Positions 25,396 through 39,977 of a DNA stretch of 64,000 bases are shown piece by piece; positions within the stretch are counted from its first letter, which is position 1; each line of letters begins with the position of its first letter. The notes under the pieces were generated by a model. It did no database searches, was not told the DNA's origin, and was given only the letters and a program-made list of their open reading frames with translations. The position numbers were made by a program, and so were the translations under genes. This DNA is from Mesocentrotus franciscanus (Eukaryota > Echinodermata > Echinoidea > Camarodonta > Strongylocentrotidae). The DNA is taken from contig CP137666.1 of the NCBI GenBank assembly GCA_037976565.1, positions 53,843,271-53,907,270 of the forward strand, in the 5' to 3' direction.

Positions 25396-27945
25396 ATATA
25401 TACATGTATAAGTTACGACAGCACATTTAAGAATAACGTTATGTGGTCGATAATAATGAGAAAACAAAATTCCTTTTCATACAGATCAAAAATATATGTA
25501 TATAATATGAAGTGCCTCTTATTCCCATTTGGGAAAATCCAAAACCTTCCCCCCAAAATTAAAAAATTGTTTGTTTGATTGGTTATCTATAGAAGTCCTA
25601 AATACTGTACTTCTTATCCAAGAACCCGATGTGTTGAAGATAAAGACCAGTTCTGGTCATGCGATTGCATTGTGAAAGAAACGTTGTGGAATCGATCAGA
25701 AAAGGTTGATCATCTAGCATATAAGTATTGGTGTGTACTGCAAGGTTCTGGAATCATCAAAATGACAAGAAATTTGGCCCAGTCTTGGTAGAGTTACAAG
25801 CACTGTACACAGAAAGATGTATATGGGACTACGCGACCACGTGCGCGATATCTATTTGGTCCCAATAGATATAATAATTTACCAAATATATCAATTAGTA
25901 GGCGGTTTCCCGACTTTCCGGCAAAATTTGTATCATCACATATTAGTCAAAATATATTCTTTCACATGATTGGTAATGAGAGCTTCCATTTCATTTTTTT
26001 GAGAGAGGGGCGTTTCCAAAACTGGTCTTTACCTTTAAATGGTACCTTAAAAGCAAGGATTTAAAAAAAGTAGCCTAAACTTGCCTCTGTGTTTCTATTT
26101 GTTTGTTTGTTTTGTTCTATTTTGTGGGTGAGACGTGGCTCACTTACATTTTGATATATTTCAATGTTATATACTCCTATGCAACTCAACAACTGTATTC
26201 ATACTCAATAATATGAAGAACTGGCAATAGCCTGCAATAAGTACAAGCGCAACTGCAAGTTGATGTCAATATTCGGCCATTGCTTTTTTCTCGATTTATG
26301 GCCTGTATTATCACTGCTTCTTTGTTCGACAAAATAGACAGATTTTGTGTCAATAAAATATTTTTTAATGGCAGTTGCATCATATACAGTTCTTGACCAA
26401 GCATAAAACTGCCGCATTTTGGCCATCGGTTAATGGCAATAGAAACCTTTCTGATCATTGCTGATTATCCAGAAGTCACCTCTTTTGCTCTTTGGAATTC
26501 AGTGTAATGTACAGGACATCAACCTCTGTCAAGAGAAGATCATATTGTAATTATAAAAATACATGTCAGCTAAAGCATGACCACGCTCAATTATTATCAG
26601 GCTGAACAGATGATGAGATTTGAATGAATAATTAATCCAGGAATACACAAACAAAAATCACAGATTCCTCTTTGGGGGCGAGTAGATTGGATATGACACT
26701 CCACGATGTGTCTATCTATATTTGCTACAGCTAACAAACAGACACGTTTCCAAGCTTAAAACCTCCGCGGATGAGTACGCACGAACAAAGCTACTTGAGT
26801 TCCACAATGCTTCCAGCACGGGCCACATCCAACCAAAGATAGGACCCCTTTTGGAATGAAAATGTATAGTTGCGCGTTTTTCTTTTTTCTCTCCAAATCC
26901 GTGCATTTTTACCGTCTGTTCCTTTGCACAAAGTGAAATGATTGAATATAAAAGAATGTGGTTTCTGTTATCACTGAGTGGTCTGCGTCTCGCAAGTGGA
27001 CACAGCCAGTTTTTAATTATTATACTCTTTGAAGGAGTTGAGGGACAAAAAGAAAATGATAGTGACCCCAAATACGCACTTCAGGATAAGCTATTTTATT
27101 TCTGTGGAAGTTCGTTTTATCGAAAAAATTAATTAAACCTCATATAAATAAAATATTTGTATATAAGACTAGTATATGGAATAGATAAGAAAACAGATGG
27201 GAAAGATTTTAGGTCAGTATTAGAAGTTCCATGGTCCAGTAAAGCCATGCTTTTGAAAATCTTGTCTTCAACGCATTGTAATCCTTTCAATAATATTTCT
27301 AATATTTCTATGTATCTGCTGACTTTCATAATTTTACGAGTGTTTCTGTATTGTCCAAACGGATATACTTCAATGAATTCAAATGCTATAACAGATACAC
27401 AGAAGATATACTAATTTCATTTGTTGTTGCTGAATAAAGTACAGGTAAATATTGGTTTTATGCGAGAGAAACCTATTTCGAATTTAGAGTTATATCTATT
27501 AAATTTGTGGAAATGAATCTACTGAATAAAAGAATATTAAAATAGTTTCAAATTATGGAAATAGAATGATTATTTATTTAGCATTTAATAAAATTTTAAA
27601 ATTAATTCTATAAAAAATTAATATAAGTAAATGGTATGACGGAAATTTGTAGACTGATAACAGTAGACAGTGTCAAAATTTAATAAAAGAAGTATAATTT
27701 TAATTCAACATTAAGCTAAAAAAATTGCATTCACACAATTGACATCGAAAGATTCAGCTGTGGCTGGAAGTTAATGAGTCAATTTAGATTTATGACATGT
27801 GCGTAGAGCGCAAACATATTAAGACAACTCTAATTTCTACTTTAAACAAGCGCGACCGCTGGAGCTTCAAAGCGTAACGGAACGTACAAAAAAAGCCTCC
27901 CCCCTTCAAAAAAGAAATAAGAAGATTTTTTTCTTCGTTGAAATT

Positions 27946-28118
27946 TATATATAAGTGTGTATTTATAGCACCTGGAATTTACATCATCTTGAGCGAGAGC
28001 TATCGGATTGCACGCCGTCGATCAGGGCCTAAAGTAACCGTCACTCCCCGCTCGGCCGGGCCGCGCACTGGTGTGTGACGGCTCGCAAACGCAGAATGAG
28101 GCTGCTACTGCCGAGCTG
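27946..28118 (+). promoter_or_regulatory. candidate nested promoter and first-exon fragment
   Basis: A TATA-like TATATATAAG (27946-27955) on the strand opposite engrailed is followed by a GC-rich island (about 27995-28118). The ATG at 28096-28098 opens MRLLLPS, which resembles the start of a signal peptide. That frame runs into a good donor-like CTG|GTGAGC at 28119. No acceptor or second exon was identified. This may be a nested short transcript or simply a GC-rich conserved element. Confidence 0.2.
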
Positions 28119-28929
28119 GTGAGCAATTCTGAAGTAAAATTTGATATTTTAGCTACTTCCTGCGTTAAAAGTCATGATGATAACATACAAAAATGTTTAT
28201 ACTAATTCTGTGTTTATTTACCTAGATTAATTCCATACCTGTCACTTTGCTGTTATTCGAATCTTAGCTGTATTCCTTTCTATGAATTCGTTTCTAATTT
28301 ACCAATAGTTTAGTAAAAGTAGTTACTGGCAGTATAGGCCTAATAATATCTATCCTGACGTTTGGTGATAAAATTGAGTTCATAGATGAAAGCTTTGACA
28401 AAAATAATTCATATCTTCAATCAAACTAAGGTAAAATGAGACAAAAGATGTAAAAGCTGTCTTATTACAGGAGCTATATATTTCTTATACTCGAAATGTC
28501 GTGACATAACAGCCTTCCAGTACTTTCGCATACATCTCTAAGAACTATCCGAGGAAACGATAGAATGATACGGACAGTCCTATATTTTGCATCCATCATA
28601 CCCCTTTTCATACTAGGAATGTATCATATTCAAGTTTGCCTGATTTATTTTACAGATTTTTCATCAATTTTAAATGATATTTTGGAAGGTTGATGAATAC
28701 ATTTCTGTACATTTCCTGTGTTAATGTAACGGTATATTTTTCATTTGAACGCCGTTCACTTCTATCGTCCTGACCTTGATGGAAATAAATGACTTTCAAT
28801 TTTCATCTAATTCAGTTGATTCTTCTAATGTACTTTTTTGTTAACCCTTCTCTAAAATAAGTTTTGCATAATAATTCACAAACCGTTCTTGTGTACTCGA
28901 TAATGATCTTTTTTTTTCTTTTCTATTCG

Positions 28930-29211
28930 TCATTATCATGCAGTCTTTACCCCTTCTTTCAATTTTATTTTTACATTTAACATTCAGACATTGCCATTCT
29001 CAGGGCAATAAGATCATTTTTGTGTGTTTTCATTTATATGTTTTTTTAATGACCTGGACCTCTAGGAAGAACAGAGCCGTTTTTATAATGACTCTGAATA
29101 GAGCATTCCAGACGTTTTTAATTCTTGATTTGTATTATAATTATTTGTAAATTGTATTCTTGTATGTATTTGAATTTTTATACGGAAAATAAAACCAAAC
29201 CAAACCAAACC
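28930..29211 (+). mobile_element. non-LTR retrotransposon 3' UTR with (ACCAA)n tail
   Basis: The segment contains GACCTCTAGGAAGA, T-rich 3' UTR-like sequence and AATTGTATTCTTGTATGTATT, then GGAAAATAAAACC followed by four AAACC repeats (29190-29211). This layout is typical of CR1/L2-type LINE 3' ends, which terminate in short tandem repeats. No reverse-transcriptase coding remains. Confidence 0.5.
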
Positions 29212-30719
29212 AATGAGCTTGAATCGATAAAACTGCTAACAGTATAACATAAGAACACGTTAAAATAAATATCAAACTAATAGTCCATTTGTACCCAGTA
29301 CATATCAACTGTTAAAATGGCCGTCAATGTACATTTCTAAAGTGACGGGTTTCCGACTTACTTCCGATCCAGACCCATGTCGTTTCCACGTGATATCGGC
29401 TATTAACCAGGCGTTACACACGCATCGATGCATGGGTGACATGCAAGGCGCCATAGGCTACTTAAGGACCCGTGTTTGGATGCATGTCTCCCCCGTTTCT
29501 TTGGTTCGTCTCACTTTATTTGACATGTTAACTGCTAAACTGCTATCATTTGCCAATGTTACTTGTACTCTATATATTTCATCCAAGTGTCATGACATAG
29601 GCCCTACAGAATATTGGTTTGGTGTTTCGAATGCGCTTTCCTTGATTCTTTAATTGTCTCATTTACTCCTGTAGTCGTAAATATAGGGATCTAAAGAAAA
29701 ACAAATTGATCGCATTGTCATCGCGTCTTATTCAAACAATTCTTATCTCAAGGCACTCAAGTTGTGGATACTAAATTGCAAGGTATTTATGATGTAAAAT
29801 CAGGATACTGAGGCGAGGGTTTTTCATTTTCCTTAACTGTCCAAATAGGCCTATGTCATACGTCATTTTGAGGGTTTTTTTTACTCACTATTTACGAGTG
29901 TTCTACGATACAGTTTACTAGTCGTCGAGTATTTCATGGAAATGACGGCCGTGTTTATCTGGTCATCTAATTCACTTTTTCATGAGTTTCATCCTCCGCA
30001 CCATTGTGAAAAGAAACGGTAATAATGTCATAAATTTTGTTGGGATTTTTTTTCTTTAGAATGAGACATCTCAAAATATAATCGTTGTTCTTTGTTCATT
30101 ATTATTCCCTTCTGATATTTTCTCTTAAATATTTAATTCAAATGAGTATTACCTCATATTGAAAATAACTATGAAATTAATTCAAAATCATTCTAGTATG
30201 ACTAACATGAATGAAAATGCTTCTGAAATATTGTCAAATGTAAACAGGAATATCAACTACTATGATTTCATGAATTTTCGGACAAAAACAAGAGTAAATG
30301 AATGTAGATACATACAATACAAATATAAAATGTGTCTGATTTACAAAGAATGTAAATGAGAACGAAATCTTATACCTTGGATTGATTATTTGAATAAATC
30401 AGCTGTGTATACGATTTCCCCTTTTCGAATGATAATTATGCTCTTTCCCTCCGACTTGGCAGGAAAAGAAAAATGATCACAATCTGCATGGACCGGAAGA
30501 AGTTTAGCAGTCGATGCATGTGAACAAACATGTAAACGCATTGACAGTGTGTGAAGTGATGGCTGTTAGATCGACAGAACAATCGCTCCATTTTCAGCTC
30601 GATCTTTACTGATTGGTGACTGAAAGACCGAATCGTCAAACAACCAAGGGCTTGCGGTGACTCGACAAGTTTTTAACATATCTCAATACATGGTTCGACC
30701 TCTAACTTTTCTTTTAGGG

Positions 30720-31010
30720 CATTACCACCACGGCTTAATCGGATTCTGGCGCGCTGTTTTGCGCCCGTCGGGTTGAATAAAATGTTACAACTCGCAGCTA
30801 ATTCATCGAACTTGTTGAACGTCTGCGGGAACGATTATCCAATTTGTCACTTTGCGTTGAGCTGTTGGTTTCACTCGCACCCCAATTGCTTGACAGAGGA
30901 AAGAGAATCAAGATGATGTGATCACAAAAGTACAATTGCCCCAGCGATAACTCCAGATTCACTTTGGCTTTGTGTTGGATGACGCAAGAGACAGGGCATA
31001 ATGACATCGT
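30720..31010. other. low-repeat intronic block with homeodomain and TGACAG motifs
   Basis: Contains TTAATCGGATT (Otx/paired-like core) and GCTTGACAGAGG (Meis/TGIF-type TGACAG). Open frames on both strands are unrecognised. Candidate module only. Confidence 0.25.
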
Positions 31011-33340
31011 TAAGCCATAGGAAGCATCAACGATTAAAGAACTCAAATCCAGCTGATTCGGTGTTTCCCCAGAAGTGTTCTGTTATCAGGAAAATGCCAC
31101 CGAGAACTATGACTTTTGACAAGAAAGATGGCCCTTTTTCAGACCTCTACGATTTCAAAGCAGCTTACTGCTTCAGGATTGAAACAAATGCTGAAGATCA
31201 AACCAGAACAGAAAACGTAAAGATTAATACAACAGACACATCAACTAAAATATGATCTTCAAACTTTGGTATAGGCTACTAGTATATATAGAGTGGCCAT
31301 ATGTCTTATGAAATGGAAGACACTGTAAATCATTTTGGAAAAATGGGCTAATTCGAAATGCCCGAAATATATTTCGTTAAGCGTACATTGTATTCCTATA
31401 ATTTCATTTGAAAGGAATAACTGCATAAGTTATAAATTTTAGGTCATCGCTGTGCGTTTATTTTCATCACAGCTATCATTTTAATCGCTTTAGCGCGTTT
31501 TAACTTCGGTATGCTGGTTTGACAAGTTCGTTATATACGAAAACATAAACGAATCCATCATGTCACCCATATGAATTCCCCTCTACTTCGTTGTAATTAT
31601 TCATTACGACGATTGCCAATTCGTCAATCGTCTGCGAAAATGGCTTCCGACACTCTCGCTCTTTATCCTTTTCACCTGACATTTTGATGGCACCCTTTCT
31701 CCTCAGCTATTACTCGATATATCATCACCGAGGTACGCATTCTCGACATAGTAACTGAAACAATTCTGTTTGCATTTGTTCGCGTCCATTGCCAAGTAGG
31801 TCTTTCCATGGCCATGCTTAAATAAATACATGACATGTCAGGGACTGCAATACTCAACGCTAATTAACGTCTATGGATTTGCCAGGCTCACTGCTTTACC
31901 AGTTCATCTTCATACCCGTGTCAACGTTCCAATCTTCTGCAAACATCGTCTCCTTTCAGCCAGACCTTCCTTTCTCTCTCCCTGTCCCTCTCTTCCATTT
32001 ATCTCTTGAAAACAATATCCACATTTTAATAAAAAATTAATTAGTTTTATCGTTCGACAATCGGTTCGTCTTTATTTTGTCTGTCGTTTTGAAGAAAAGT
32101 CAGAAAGTAAAACTTAAGTCGTATAATTACAAATAACTTTTCTAAAATACCCTTCCACTTCAACTTTTATTATATATGGGTGTGTTTCTTTAAAACTCTT
32201 TTGAAGTTCTTTAATCGTCTCTCTGCCCTCCTCCTATGCAATTTGTCTTTTACAGAGTCATTCTCATCCATCTATTCATACGTCTTCAGCGAACAGCAAA
32301 ACGTTATTGAAAACATACATCATGAACAAACAGCTACACGAGGTATCGCGATAGTTTTCTGTCCAAGTCTATTCAACCAATTACATCTTGCTATTTTGGT
32401 CACGTGAAGCCTCAGCTTTGACAAATCAACTGGAGTAAAGAACAAGATTGACAAGTCGTTGCAATACCTGATGAGTCTTTACGGTCCCAGCGAGAAGGGG
32501 TGTCGAAAAGCATTATATTGAAGATTTGAATCCCAGCCAGCTTGTGTTTGTGAGGGTACCTGTGTCTGGAACTAATAGAAGTCATCCAACTCCGTTTCAA
32601 ATCCCTTGCTTAACATCTTTATTCAATCAACGTTTTTTCAAAGAAAAATATATATTTACATGCCAGAATAATATTTCTAAAATACAAGATATTGTATTGA
32701 CAGAGAAGAAATCATTATTTTTTTTACTTTAATGCGATTTTCTTTCACTGTTAATAAGAACTAGGAACAAGTTCTAATATAATCGTCACAAATACCTGCA
32801 AGCAAACAAATCGCACCAAATCGTAAGCAAAATTGCAAAAAAATGTTTCATGCGAACAAAGGAAGCCGTTTAGACGAGACTTCACCCTGCCATCTTATTT
32901 TGTTCGAGGTTGCTGACATAGCAACAGATCAAAATATAAATTCGCGTATAGTAATCCTAACGAATCATTTGAATGCAATATCATATCGGGCTTCAAATCA
33001 TGAAAATAGAACGTTGAAGTCGTTAACCCTCCCTATGATATTCTAGACCGCTGTTGATTCCCGACTGCTGTTAATTCCCACAAACGTAAAGAACGCAGAG
33101 CAATTTTCCAAAATTGATATTAATGCCTTTCGAATGGTGCGTCCGCTAGAATTGCCCCTAAAGCAAAAGGTGCCTGATTTCACGTACATGTAGACATGAT
33201 ATATGACAAAAAGCATTAGCTTTTACTGTCATAAAACGATGACAATTGAAATATCGCTACTGGCAATAGCTATAGAGCACTATTGTAAGACATCATCGCC
33301 GTACCTCAAGTGTAAGGGGGAGATGGAGAACGGGGGGATC

Positions 33341-33359
33341 AGAGAGAGAGAGAGAGAGA
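33341..33359. repeat. (GA)n microsatellite
   Basis: Short GA run in the intron. Confidence 0.85.
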
Positions 33360-34007
33360 CGCATTTGAGATTCAGAGTTAATGGTGTCCTGGGGGCGATA
33401 TGGGGAAGAAAGTTCGTTAAACAGTCATCGGATTTCATCCAAATGCCCCATGTCGAATAAATTGCTCACGTATGAGGCGAAGGGCGGTCTATGTGACTAA
33501 TTGTTTCATTTAATGCGTCGATAATTAGTCCTTAAATGGGAGAAAAATGAGGAGAAAAATGAAGATATCCCTTTCATAAAGATCTCCTCATGGAAGGGGG
33601 CTAAAGGATGATGTATGATGACGCACGCCCCAGGCTAGTGGATTTTATACGGCTAGCTCTAATCGATTGGCATTGTCACCACGTGATAAATCAATAGAGA
33701 AATGAAATGATGAGAAAAACCATATGGTTCATCGGATTGTACACTTCCTCTATAATTGAAAAAAATATCTGAAAGGGAACTTCAACTCAAATAAAAAGTT
33801 TGCGCTATCCCCTAACTTTGATTAAAGGCCTAAAAAAAGCTATTTAAAGTAGAGTTAAGCGTAACCTGTTACTTTCATTGTAACATTTATTTAACAAAAG
33901 TATACGTATACATTGAGTTATTAAAGTATTAAATTAAGTTTTTAATTTTGGACCATTAAACCTTTCATAAATCCCTTGGGATGCATGGGATGAACTCATT
34001 ATATATG

Positions 34008-34011
<4 letters not shown>

Positions 34012-34080
<69 letters not shown>

Positions 34081-34150
34081 CATAATTTTCATAATAATAA
34101 TTATTTTCAATAATATCAACATCATCATTATCATCATCATCGTTATTATG
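34012..34150. repeat. (AT)n, (ATT)n compound microsatellite
   Basis: (AT) run to 34050, (ATT) run 34051-34080, then degenerate ATC/ATT triplets to about 34150. Frames encoding Ile, Asn or Asp runs are artefacts. Confidence 0.95.
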
Positions 34151-34283
34151 ATTGTTGTGCATAGAGCCATGTTGCAATTTATGCTATAACAAAACAAAAT
34201 ATTGTAATTTCTATCAAATGATTGCGTTCCTTTCCCTACTATAATGAATTCCTTTATCCTAAAGTGGGTTAAAGCCCTTCAGG

Positions 34284-34323
34284 TATAGCTAGGGAGAGGT
34301 TTTCTTGTATAGCTAGGGAGAGA
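34284..34323. repeat. short direct repeat TATAGCTAGGGAGAG
   Basis: TATAGCTAGGGAGAG occurs twice, about 25 bp apart. Confidence 0.7.
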
Positions 34324-36720
34324 CGTGAGGGGTTTCGTGTCGTCCGGTCCCTCTCCCTGTCACAGAACTCCGAACGGGATCAAAATATGAACCAGATATC
34401 ATATCAACACTGACATATTTTCGCCCAAAGAAAACACCTGTAAACGGGTTATCCTTATCCCGCGGATTCAAAAGAAAGTTATCCTAACACAGTCACATGC
34501 CAAAAGTAGAAGAAAAAATGGTTAGATTTCGGTCTGTTTACTGACATCTGAGACAATCTAAAGAGGAGAATAAAAAAAAAACGACCAAAAGAAAAGAACT
34601 GTGTGGAGGGAGAGAAAGAAAGCGCGCACTGTGGGGTCACATTTCAAAATTGTAAGACTCTTAAATCCATTCAGATTTTGTCTCTCAACCCGATATGCGA
34701 CGAAAAAGACCATAATGACTACGGGAATTTGTGGGCAGGACATTGGCGGGTGGCATCGACGAGAATGGAGGTTGATTGAGAGGGAGCGGAGGAGAAGAAA
34801 ACAAAAACATTGACTTCCACCTACGAGGAGGAATGAAGGCACAGATCATGGACGTAAATATAGATGCAGAGATCAGCCAAGCGAGTAAATCAAAACTAAC
34901 AAGTCACGATTAGATTGGTAATTATTATGACATCTTGGAAAGCCAAGCGATGTAACGATAGTGATGTTGATTCTTACATCAAAGAAGCAACGTTCGACAC
35001 AAACATGTCTTTTGTATTTGACTAAAATGTCAGAATTAGCTTTATCGAAATCTCTCAACTCGATAAAAATCAACAACATATTAACTCAAAAGCAAAAAAA
35101 ATATTATTCAGCATCTTCAGATAATAATTCTTTTCTTTTAGTTTTTTTGGGGGCTTACATATAGCCCATCTGAATGACATTGGCCGTATGAAGAAAGACA
35201 AAAGTTGGAACAATTATTAATGTGATGTGTCCTCAACCAAAATACAGTTCACCTTTAATGTATGTTGAATTTGATAAAATATTAGTATTGCTGCAGAATG
35301 CTTACTTCTATTATACATTTTATATATTGAATGAAATCACCCAAGGAAAAGTAGTTAAGGATAGTTTCGTTCAAAGAAAGAGGAAAGAAAGCAAATTAGA
35401 TGCAAAAGGTGACAATTTAGGGGAGGGGCTACTCAAACAATTCTCAGATGGCTTTGATTTTACAATGAATGAAATCCGGGGGTCTTAGGATGGATTCGCC
35501 TATTTCAAAATGATTTCATATTTAAGAAAATTGGTCTTTCTTTTCACTCTAGAAACCATCCCTTGTGTGGGCCCTAGTGGCGTGTTCCCCGCCAAGGAGT
35601 TAATATTCTAATTTAGTAAAATAAACAGGTGCCGGGCACTGCGGGATCAGGGGTTTAGACAACGGGAAGAACCGGGGGAATTTCGGCGAGTTTTGAGCTG
35701 CGAGAGAGGGGGTCGGCTGAGATATATAGGGATGTACGCAGCTCGCAAAGACCCGCGACAATCGGGCGTCCTGAATTCACCAAGGAAGCTAGATTTTGTA
35801 AGGGGTAAAAGAGGAAAAGTATGCCACGACAAAATTGCTACTAATTATTTCCTTTCCTGCATTCTTCTAGAGACGTAAATTCCTTCCAACGTGCGGTTAT
35901 TCGACGATAAGATTTTTGTTTTAAAGTAAAAGTGAAAACAAATATCAGTTGAAATAAAATCTAACTCTTAAGTTGCCATAATAATATTATATGATGATGA
36001 TGATGTTATGATTTCTGATGTATGGTAAATGTATTTATCTTTACACATATTTCTCTTTCCATTCTATGATACATTATCTTCATGTTTATATTTTGGGAGC
36101 TATATTCAAGTTTTCTTTTATATTTATCAATAAATTCCCTAAAAAGAACTGAGACTTAATGTTGAAGAAAAAAAAAACTTTCTATACAAATGTCTACATC
36201 GCCCAAGAAAACATATACTCATTCAATTCAAATGATTTTATTTCTCATGCAAAACATAATACAGAGAAATTGCAATGTTATTTGCAATTTAATATAAGTA
36301 TATTACAAAAATATACAATGAAACAGGACAAATATAATAGTGATGGCACGAGAAAAGAGGAACTAAATAGAAGCAGAGCTTGTTGAAGTATTAGTTCCTC
36401 AGAGGCTTTATGATTGTATTTATCCTGAATTAGTCATCAAACATTCAAGAAACAACATTTGTTGTTGATGCGTTTGTTGACAATTTTGTATTTTGAATAC
36501 ACATTTATGATTTTTAGGAAAAAAACAATGTCATAGCTCATGTTATAACACTTAAATTCAGTTTAGAGAAGAAAAAATGCAAATACACCTGTATCTCCAA
36601 ATCAAAGGGTATCACACGGAAAGAATTTCAATTTCAGTAACTACTTCTATTCGTTACAGAACTGGGTCACTATATGTCGGAGCACCTTCTTTGTTAATAA
36701 TGATTATAATGATATTAATA

Positions 36721-36749
36721 ATAGTAATGATAACAATAATAATAATAAC

Positions 36750-36787
<38 letters not shown>

Positions 36788-37051
36788 TACGTTCTTGTAT
36801 AGCTCATGGCTGTCAGACTTGACACTCCTGGCGCTCCACAATTATTATTACCCTGGCCTTAGCATGGCTGCAATTATGGTGCTCTAGCATTTCAAGGAAT
36901 TCCTGTCAGGTACCCATTTACTTCACCTGGGTCGAGTGTGACAAATGTAGGTTAATGTCTTGCCAACGGAAATTAGTACCGAGGTGGGACTCGAATCGTG
37001 AACCATGTGATCCACAGTCCGATGACGTATCCACTAGACCTCGACACCTCC
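36721..37051 (-). mobile_element. tRNA-derived SINE, near full length
   Basis: On the minus strand a tRNA-like head spans 37050-36981 (70 nt), closed by a perfect 6-bp acceptor-like pairing, GAGGTG (37050-37045) with CACCTC (36986-36981). An A-box-like AGGTCTAGTGG lies at 37041-37031 and a B-box GATTCGAGTCC at 36997-36987, so the RNA polymerase III promoter looks intact. A body of about 190 bp follows, and then a trinucleotide (ATT)n tail, seen on the plus strand as (AAT)n at 36721-36786. The body matches the copy at 18133-18384 base for base over long stretches, which proves a dispersed family. Target-site duplications could not be defined. Confidence 0.8.
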
Positions 37052-39499
37052 AGGATAATACAAACAGAATAACATTTGCAATACGCTTAATTCCAGTAAA
37101 TACTACTGATTAAACGATTGCTAACACCTCACCCCAGCCCAGAGATTCACGGATTTTTTAAAGGAAAGTGGAATCACCACCAAAGTACAAACACCAATTA
37201 TTGATATACATCTGTATTTACTTTTTTTTGGGGGGGAGGGCTTCCAAACTGAGAATAACTTCCAAGGCACATTTCCCCCGTTTTAATGCCTTGACTGGGT
37301 TTAAGCCAGGTATGTAAAATATAATTTGAACATCGCTCAATTTATTTAAGAAAAGAAAAGAAAATTATATTATGTGACTAAATAATATACGTTGATAAAT
37401 ATTTTGAAAAGTAAACAGTACAGTAAAGTTGTCCATAGACAATATCAGTTTTATTCGTATAATTATGTCCTTTACAAGCTCTAACGGGAATTTAGTAAGT
37501 ACAATCATCAAAAAGAAAATGAGTCATATTGCCGCTTTTGTGTTAGCATAAAACCTTTAACACGTTTACATTATTCGATTAAACGGTTGCCAAAGGTTTA
37601 CCATTTACAAAAATATATATTTCAAAGTTTCTGAGGTTTGATGTCGTTTTACCTTGAAATGTAAACCCTTCTTGTCCGACTGTCAAAAGAGTACTACAGA
37701 AGTTTTTTGAAAATACAGTGGGATAATTATGATGTATATGATGTTCTACATTTTTTACTAATCGAAAGAAAACTGTCCATATTTAATTATATCATCTCTG
37801 GACCCAATCCCCTTTGAAGTGGATGAGGTCATCAAATATAGAAGGAAAAATATATCTTATATAGGAAATGCTTTTGGGTAATTTCATAAACTTTAGGCAT
37901 TGAAATAAACATCTGAACATTTTGAACAAAGAAAAGATTATGACATGCGTACCTAATTCTAAAGCCAAAGCGCATGCGTCACACTGCATTTCAAATTTTG
38001 GATGCTATGTGCAACAAAATTAAGCACAGGGAAAAAAAACAATATCACATTAAAATGATGGTTTACGATTATTTTTTTCCTTCCTTGACTTTTGGTGAGG
38101 CCATCTGTACAGTTCCGAACATTATCATTATTAAAAACATAAGATCGCCACAATCTTAATTTCTCAGAACAAAACATTTTCTCATGTCATTTAATCATTT
38201 TGAGTGAAATCATATTCTTGATAATTTTGTTGACATAATTTCCCTCTCAGCAAGAGATAAGAATTCAGAATCCCAGTTCTTATATTGTTTTCTTCGTAAT
38301 TCTCTTTGTTTTTCATGTGATTCTTTTGTTAGACACAATATTTCTTGCCTTTATTATTCTCTTCAAAATATGTTATTTTATTTTCTAGTGAGGTTACATG
38401 AGATTATAATCTAATAATTTCTCAATTAATTCTCTATAGCCCACATGGATCTTTTTACTTCATATTACTTAGAAATTAACTCCATAAAACATTATAACAG
38501 TTTTCAATTGTTATGGCTCTTTTCGTAAAGTTTCAGAGAGGGTCAATAATTGTCTAATAAGGAAAGTTTGTCGTCTGTTGTGATCTGTAACCATGCAGAA
38601 AATGAAAACATGCCATTTTCCCGCTTGGTGACTAACGTAAGATTTCATAAGAAGTTATTCGCAATCAGCAGGAATCAAACATATCAGGTAAAAGCATCTG
38701 TGTCCGAAAGAATAAAAAACGACCGTTTAATAATGTTTTCTATTATTAAATTAGCAGACTTTCACGCTTCAATACAAAGCCCTTTTCTTGAATAATGTAT
38801 AATGGCAAAGTTTGGGGTGTGCGCGGTTGGATCGCACTCCAAGCGTTGTAATGTGAACTTGACAAATTTGAGGCAAACTTTTTTGTTTGAAACTATGTAT
38901 CACACACGTCGAGTTTCAGTAGCTATCGCACGCTCCAGTGTCGGGTAAATGGCTTATCCCCCGCCGCGAGGGTTAGGGCACTGTACGGAATCAGACGTTA
39001 CTGGCAAATACTGCAAAAAGCATGAAAAGCGCCGTAAGTGTGAGCTTAAACTTGGAAGCGACATTAAAAATAAACTAAATTGCCCTTTTCTAAATAAACT
39101 ATTAACGCAATATCACGGACCGCACTTTAAAAGGACTGCTATTCTTTGATCATCAGTAAGGATGCAAAATGTTTTGAACGTATTTTTGTCAGCTTTATCT
39201 TGAACAGATGAATAGAAATAAGATTCACTAAAGAGCTTTCCTCTCAACGTCACCTGCCTTGATCTTGCCTCTCTCTCACTCCCTCATTCTGTCCCCCTCT
39301 ATATGAGTCTGTTCTATTTTCCTTTTCTTTAAATCCTTCCGTGCCCTTAAAATGTTACACGCAAACCATTTTATCAAATTGGTGGAGAAGGGATTTAGCC
39401 AGTTTCACTCCCTCTCACCTGATGAAAACACTCACGTGATGGATACAGATTTACACACCTAACTCCATCCGGGCTTTAACATTTTCCGGGGTAGACTTA

Positions 39500-39938
39500 A
39501 TTTGAGAGAGAGAGGGAGAGATGGAAAGGGATATTGAGGGGATTAGTAGTGGCTTTGGCCTTCACATCGCCTGCAGCAGATGCACCAATAGTCATTTACA
39601 CCGAGGGGGTTGTCGCTGCTAATAAGGTCCTCTCCCAGCCTGACATAAAATGAGTCTTCAATCTCAACAACACACCATGAAACATGACAGAATCCCTCTA
39701 CTTTTCACCCCTGTCCCTCAAAATCTAGGACGGAGAGAGGGAGAGAAAGAGAGAGAGGGGGAAAAAGAAACAAAGAAAGTTGTAAGGACGAAATAGAAAT
39801 AGGTTGAGTGAGAAAAGGACCCGAGAAAGATGAAGTCATATTTACTTTTAGACAGGCAGATAGAATGAATAAGGTAATTAGACAATCTCGACAGCATACC
39901 ATATACGACACAATTCGCTCCTTGCCTCCAATCCCTCG

Positions 39939-39977
<39 letters not shown>

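Larger units (their letters stand above)
18385..36720. other. middle of the engrailed intron, no gene recognised
   Basis: AT-rich DNA. The LINE end at 28.9-29.2 kb, the nested-promoter candidate at 27.9-28.1 kb, a low-repeat block at 30.7-31.0 kb and microsatellites are listed separately. A GC-richer patch lies at about 23150-23290. Remaining open frames are short and have no family resemblance. Confidence 0.6.

Noticed and set aside
31001..31255. 84-codon plus frame containing MTFDKKDGPFSDLYDF
   Set aside because: Protein-like at first sight, but there is no family match and no splice or promoter support, and the region is better read as a possible regulatory block.
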